Shown here piece after piece: positions 60,121 to 64,000 of a stretch of DNA of 64,000 bases. The notes beneath the pieces are model-generated. The model made no database searches. It worked only from the letters and a program-made list of their open reading frames with translations, and was not told where the DNA came from. This stretch comes from Caulobacter sp. BK020. Its GTDB lineage: Bacteria; Pseudomonadota; Alphaproteobacteria; Caulobacterales; Caulobacteraceae. A program made the translations under genes and the position numbers. The DNA lies in the NCBI RefSeq assembly GCF_004342605.1, contig NZ_SLZL01000002.1:62001-126000 (forward strand). The letters are read 5' to 3'. Position 1 is the stretch's first letter, and each line of letters starts with the position of its first letter.

Positions 60121-62181
60121 ATGGCAATCGCCAAGGTCAACGGCGTCGAGGTCGAGTTCGAGCCCGGCATGACGGTTCTGCAGGTGGCGGAACTGGCCGG
60201 GGAAGAGATCCCGCGCTTCTGCTATCACGAGCGTCTGAGCATCGCCGGCAACTGCCGCATGTGCCTGGTCGAGGTGAAGCCCGGTCCGCCCAAGCCGCAG
60301 GCGTCGTGCGCCCTGCCGGCCGCCGAGGGCCAGGAGATCTTCACCAAGACCCCGATGGTCAAGAAGGCCCGCGAAGGGGTGATGGAGTTCCTGCTCATCA
60401 ACCACCCGCTGGATTGCCCGATCTGCGACCAGGGCGGCGAGTGCGACCTGCAGGACCAGGCCATGGGCTATGGCCGCGACGACAGCCGCTACGAAGAGAA
60501 CAAGCGCGCGGTCGAAGAAAAGGCCATGGGGCCGCTGATCAAGACCGTGATGACGCGCTGCATCCAGTGCACGCGCTGCGTCCGCTTCATCACCGAAGTC
60601 GCCGGCTCGCCGGAGATCGGCCTGATCTCGCGCGGCGAAGACGTTGAAATCACGACCTATCTGGGCGCGGCGGTGACGTCGGAGCTCAGCGCCAACGTCA
60701 TCGACCTGTGCCCGGTCGGCGCCCTGACCTCCAAGCCCTACGCCTTCGAGGCGCGGCCTTGGGAGCTGAAGAAGACCGAGAGCATCGACGTCATGGACGC
60801 CCTGGGCTCGTCGATCCGCGTCGACGCCCGCGGCAATGCGGTGCTCCGCGTGCTGCCGCGCGTCAACGACGACGTCAACGAGGAGTGGATCAGCGACAAG
60901 ACGCGCTACGCCGTGGACGGCCTGCAGCGCCAGCGCCTGGACCGTCCGTACGTCCGAGTCGACGGCAAGCTGCAGCCGGCGTCGTGGGCCCAGGCCTTCG
61001 CCGCCGTCGCCGCCAGGATCAAGGCCGCCAAGCCTGAGCGCGTTGGCGTGATCGCCGGCGACCTGCAGGACGCCGAGAGCCTGAAGGCGACCAAGGACCT
61101 GTTCACCGCCCTGGGCGTGAAGAACCTCGACGCTCGCCAGGACGGCTCGGCCCTGGGCGATGGTCCGCGCGAAAGCTGGCTGTTCAACTCGACGATCGCC
61201 GGGATCGAGAACGCCGATGTGGTGCTGTTCGTCGGCGCCAATCCGCGCCTTGAGGCCCCGGTCCTGAACGCCCGCTTCCGCAAGCAGTGGATCGCCGGCA
61301 AGACCCGCTTCGGGGTGATCGGCCAGCAGGCGGACCTGACCTTCGACTACGACTATCTCGGCGCCGGGACCAAGACCCTAGCCGGCTTGGCCAAGAGCAA
61401 GAGCGACTTCGTCACCGCCCTGAAGAACGCCGAACGTCCGGCGATCGTCATCGGCCAGGGCGCGCTCAGCCGCGCCGACGGCGCCGCCGTGCTGAAGGCC
61501 GCCGCCGCCGTGGCCAAGACCTTCAAGGTGGTTCGCGACGGCTGGAACGGCTGGAACGTGCTGCACACCGCCGCCGCCCGCGTCGCCGGCCTGGACCTGG
61601 GCTTCACGCCGGGCGAGGGCGGGCTGTCGACCGCCGACATGCTCAAGCCGGGCGCTCTGGACGTGCTGTTCCTGCTGGGCGCCGACGAGTGCGAAACCGC
61701 CGCCTCGGACGCCTTCAAGGTCTATCTGGGCACCCACGGCGACGCTGGCGCCCACAAGGCCGACGTCATCCTGCCGGGCGCGGCCTATACCGAGAAGAAC
61801 GGCCTCTATGTGAACACCGAAGGCCGCGTCCAGATGGGCGAACGGGCGGTGTTCCCCAAGGGCGAGGCCAAGGAAGACTGGTCGATCCTGCGGGCCCTGT
61901 CCGAGCACCTGGGCGCCAAGCTGCCCTATGACAGCCTGGACCAGCTGCGCGCCAAGCTGTTCGCCGACCATCCGACCTTCGGCCAGATCGACTTCGCGCC
62001 GGGCTCGATCCCGACCGTGTTCGACCTGTCCGGCCTGGGCGGCGAGGGCGAGTTGTCCGACGCGCCGTTGGAAAGCCCGATCAAGGCCTTCCACCTGACC
62101 AACCCCATCGCGCGCGCCAGCGTGACCATGGCCGAATGCGCGGCCACGGTTTCCGGCGCCGCCAAGATCGCGGCGGAGTAG
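60121..62181 (+). CDS. nuoG: NADH-quinone oxidoreductase subunit G
   Basis: The 75-kDa iron-sulphur subunit. Of 686 residues, the N-terminal part holds the [2Fe-2S] N1b ligands ([20 protein letters not shown]), the His-Cys motif of N5 ([21 protein letters not shown]) and N4 ([14 protein letters not shown]). The C-terminal molybdopterin-like domain has lost its cofactor role, as in mitochondrial NDUFS1. Length fits the alphaproteobacterial/mitochondrial type. It ends 4 bases before nuoH. Confidence 0.97.
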   Translation: MAIAKVNGVEVEFEPGMTVLQVAELAGEEIPRFCYHERLSIAGNCRMCLVEVKPGPPKPQASCALPAAEGQEIFTKTPMVKKAREGVMEFLLINHPLDCPICDQGGECDLQDQAMGYGRDDSRYEENKRAVEEKAMGPLIKTVMTRCIQCTRCVRFITEVAGSPEIGLISRGEDVEITTYLGAAVTSELSANVIDLCPVGALTSKPYAFEARPWELKKTESIDVMDALGSSIRVDARGNAVLRVLPRVNDDVNEEWISDKTRYAVDGLQRQRLDRPYVRVDGKLQPASWAQAFAAVAARIKAAKPERVGVIAGDLQDAESLKATKDLFTALGVKNLDARQDGSALGDGPRESWLFNSTIAGIENADVVLFVGANPRLEAPVLNARFRKQWIAGKTRFGVIGQQADLTFDYDYLGAGTKTLAGLAKSKSDFVTALKNAERPAIVIGQGALSRADGAAVLKAAAAVAKTFKVVRDGWNGWNVLHTAAARVAGLDLGFTPGEGGLSTADMLKPGALDVLFLLGADECETAASDAFKVYLGTHGDAGAHKADVILPGAAYTEKNGLYVNTEGRVQMGERAVFPKGEAKEDWSILRALSEHLGAKLPYDSLDQLRAKLFADHPTFGQIDFAPGSIPTVFDLSGLGGEGELSDAPLESPIKAFHLTNPIARASVTMAECAATVSGAAKIAAE

Positions 62182-62185
62182 GCCG

Positions 62186-63259
62186 GTGAGCGCATTCTTC
62201 TCGAACCCCGCGGTGACCTGGACCCTGCTGACCACCGGCGGGATCCTGCTGGTCGTGATCTGGGTGCTTCTGAGCCTGGCCTTCCTGCTGCTGGCCGACC
62301 GCAAGATCTGGGCCGGCGTGCAGATGCGCAAGGGCCCCAACGTGGTGGGTCCGTTCGGCCTGCTGCAGTCCTTCGCCGACTTCTTCAAGTTCGTGCTGAA
62401 GGAGATCATCATCCCGGCCGGCGCCGACAAGGTGATCTTCCTGCTGGCCCCGCTGCTGAGTCTGGTCCTGGCCTTCGTCGGCTGGGCCGTCGTGCCGTTC
62501 GCGCCGGGCTGGGTCGTCTCCAACCTCAATGTCGGCATCCTGTACCTGCTGGCGATGAGTTCGCTGGGCGTCTACGGGATCATCATGGGCGGCTGGGCTT
62601 CGAACTCGAAGTATCCGTTCCTGGGCGCGCTGCGCTCGGCCGCGCAGATGGTGTCGTACGAAGTGTCGATCGGCCTGATCATCATCACGGTGATCCTGCT
62701 GGCCGGCACCATGAACCTGACCTCGATCGTCTCGCAGCAAGGCGGCTGGATCTGGAACTGGAACGTGTTCGGCGGCGCTGGCCTGAAGAACATCATCCTG
62801 CTGCCGGTGATGGTGATCGCCATGGGCATGTTCTTCATCTCGGCCCTGGCCGAGACCAACCGCCCGCCGTTCGACCTGCCCGAAGCTGAATCCGAACTCG
62901 TGGCCGGCTATCAGGTCGAGTACAGCTCGACCCCGTACCTGCTGTTCATGGTCGCCGAATATTCGAACATCGTCCTGATGTGCGCGATGATCAGCGTCCT
63001 GTTCTTCGGCGGCTGGAATCCTGGCTTCCCGACCGGCTTCCTGGACGCCTGGCCGACCTTCTGGGCCAACCTGTTCCTGGCCGTGGTGTTCTTCGCCAAG
63101 ATCGTCTTCTGGTTCTTCATGATCGCCATGGCCAAGGCCATCGTGCCTCGCTACCGCTACGACCAGCTGATGCGCCTGGGCTGGAAGGTGTTCCTGCCGA
63201 TGTCGCTGGTGCTGGTGATGCTGGTCTCGGCCTGGCGCGTGTTCGGACTGCAGGGGTGA
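62186..63259 (+). CDS. nuoH: NADH-quinone oxidoreductase subunit H
   Basis: Membrane subunit at the base of the quinone tunnel. Of 357 residues, eight or so helices are visible, and the conserved loop segments [25 protein letters not shown] and [21 protein letters not shown] mark the quinone-channel charges. The start is GTG 62186. The stop overlaps the GTG of the next lipoprotein gene by 4 bases. Confidence 0.97.
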   Translation: MSAFFSNPAVTWTLLTTGGILLVVIWVLLSLAFLLLADRKIWAGVQMRKGPNVVGPFGLLQSFADFFKFVLKEIIIPAGADKVIFLLAPLLSLVLAFVGWAVVPFAPGWVVSNLNVGILYLLAMSSLGVYGIIMGGWASNSKYPFLGALRSAAQMVSYEVSIGLIIITVILLAGTMNLTSIVSQQGGWIWNWNVFGGAGLKNIILLPVMVIAMGMFFISALAETNRPPFDLPEAESELVAGYQVEYSSTPYLLFMVAEYSNIVLMCAMISVLFFGGWNPGFPTGFLDAWPTFWANLFLAVVFFAKIVFWFFMIAMAKAIVPRYRYDQLMRLGWKVFLPMSLVLVMLVSAWRVFGLQG

Positions 63260-63504
63260 TCGCCAGGACGACATATCTGGCGTTCGCCGGTCTCGCCCTG
63301 GCCTTGGCCGGTTGTGCGACCGACGGCGTCGCCCCGACCAAGGCGTCCTACTCGCTGGGGCGCGGCACGGCCAGCTACGACCAGCTGCGCCGGGACAGCG
63401 AGAAATGCGCCGCCGACGGCGGCAAGATCGAGGCCAAGCAGGACGGGGGCGACCCCACCCAGCTGGCGAACTACAGCTGCGTCATTCCGAAGGGCGGAAA
63501 ATGA
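63256..63504 (+). CDS. Small lipoprotein 1 between nuoH and nuoI
   Basis: An 82-residue protein starting with GTG that overlaps the nuoH stop. The signal [19 protein letters not shown] ends with a lipobox (LAGC). The mature part ([32 protein letters not shown], two more Cys, ending SCVIPKGGK) suggests a small disulphide-bonded periplasmic protein. No family was recognised. It overlaps the next ORF by 4 bases. Confidence 0.82.
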   Translation: MIARTTYLAFAGLALALAGCATDGVAPTKASYSLGRGTASYDQLRRDSEKCAADGGKIEAKQDGGDPTQLANYSCVIPKGGK

Positions 63505-63737
63505 CGCGGAAGGCGCGCTGGACCGGATTGATCGCGATGATCGCCCTGTCCGGCTGCGTCGCCTGGGATCCTCCGCGCGGCCTCCCGCCGCCGCGGACCA
63601 GGTCCCTGGATGAACAGGTCGAGGCGCGCCAACAGGCGGACGCCAAGACCAAGGAATGCGTGATCCGGCAGGCCATCCGCCGGGAACAGATCGAAGCGGG
63701 CAGGGACGTGCGTCCTTTCCCAAAAGAGAAGTGTTAG
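63501..63737 (+). CDS. Small lipoprotein 2 between nuoH and nuoI
   Basis: A 78-residue protein with signal [19 protein letters not shown] (lipobox LSGC). The mature part is Pro-rich at first ([18 protein letters not shown]), then a charged helix with Cys ([19 protein letters not shown]) and a final KEKC. It starts in the overlap ATGA of lipoprotein 1 and ends 10 bases before nuoI. Function unknown; the pairing with lipoprotein 1 suggests they act together. Confidence 0.82.
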   Translation: MTRKARWTGLIAMIALSGCVAWDPPRGLPPPRTRSLDEQVEARQQADAKTKECVIRQAIRREQIEAGRDVRPFPKEKC

Positions 63738-63747
63738 GAGAGCTCTG

Positions 63748-64000
63748 GTGTTCCAGCGCATCACACAGGCGGTCAAGGGCGTGGCCCTGCTCGACTTCGC
63801 GGGCGCCTTCGGCCTGGGCATGAAGTACATGCTCGCGCCCAAGAAGACCGTGATCTATCCGAACGAGCGCGGGCCCCAGTCGCCCCGCTTCCGCGGCGAG
63901 CACGCCCTGCGCCGCTATCCGTCGGGCGAGGAGCGCTGCATCGCCTGCAAGCTGTGCGAGGCCATCTGCCCGGCCCAGGCCATCACCATCGAGGCCGAGC
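63748..64000 (+). CDS. nuoI: NADH-quinone oxidoreductase subunit I, 5' part (cut by window end)
   Basis: The first 84 codons of the 23-kDa subunit that carries clusters N6a and N6b. The GTG start is preceded by TTAGGAGAG. The N-terminal amphipathic region ([20 protein letters not shown]) and [43 protein letters not shown] are typical, with the first CxxCxxCxxxCP motif complete. The rest lies beyond base 64000. Confidence 0.95.
   Translation, partial: MFQRITQAVKGVALLDFAGAFGLGMKYMLAPKKTVIYPNERGPQSPRFRGEHALRRYPSGEERCIACKLCEAICPAQAITIEAE

Overview
The window is a G+C-rich stretch of an alphaproteobacterial chromosome, almost certainly Caulobacter or a close relative in the Caulobacteraceae. The evidence is the near-typical Caulobacter ClpP, ClpX, Lon and PII sequences, the order tig-clpP-clpX-lon-hup followed by a nuo operon, the UrcA-family protein, dispersed intergenic palindromes and several GANTC (CcrM-type) sites. 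It is mostly a well-conserved core-genome segment. No phage, insertion sequence, CRISPR array or rRNA operon is visible.

Layout. 1-8.4 kb: the end of a TPR protein, ispE, a lower-G+C orphan gene, the glnK-amtB nitrogen pair, small membrane and secreted proteins, then glyQ-glyS. 8.5-13.4 kb: a sensor kinase, a chemoreceptor and a carbohydrate porin. 13.7-23.2 kb: ppdK, a GlcG/HbpS-like protein, two glycan-related genes whose ends overlap, an Hsp70-like ATPase, an esterase, two tiny ORFs and a flavoprotein. 23.2-32.5 kb: two structured repeats, a DEAD-box helicase, an UrcA-family protein, parE and several small accessory genes (Kazal lipoprotein, LysR regulator, monooxygenase, GNAT). 32.9-36.8 kb: glnB-glnA and the NAD(P)H-hydrate repair enzyme. 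37.3-47.5 kb: tRNA-Leu, tig, clpP, an accessory insert (SdhC-like protein, TetR regulator, HAD phosphatase), clpX, lon, hup and tRNA-Val. 47.6-53.9 kb: an AlkZ-like protein, two glycosyltransferases, an SPFH protein with a ribbon-helix-helix partner, a luciferase-like oxidoreductase and a UBP zinc finger. 54-64 kb: two tandem tRNA-Asp genes and the nuoABCDEFGH-I operon of respiratory complex I, which contains five extra small ORFs and is cut by the window end inside nuoI.

How the parts work together. Two separate loci each pair a PII signal protein with its nitrogen target (GlnK with AmtB, GlnB with GlnA), and their upstream regions share short motifs. Trigger factor, ClpP, ClpX, Lon and HU form a folding/proteolysis/nucleoid cluster, and lon has a plausible sigma-32 promoter. 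The nuo operon is tightly packed with overlapping start and stop codons.

The least-explained elements are a four-arm cloverleaf repeat at 23.3 kb, an orphan SdhC-like protein that has lost its haem-ligand histidine and lies next to a TetR regulator, an SPFH/ribbon-helix-helix pair behind a perfect 18-bp palindrome, the extra ORFs inside the nuo operon, and a codon-usage patch inside glyS. I saw no clear candidate for a wholly new multi-gene system; these are the best leads.
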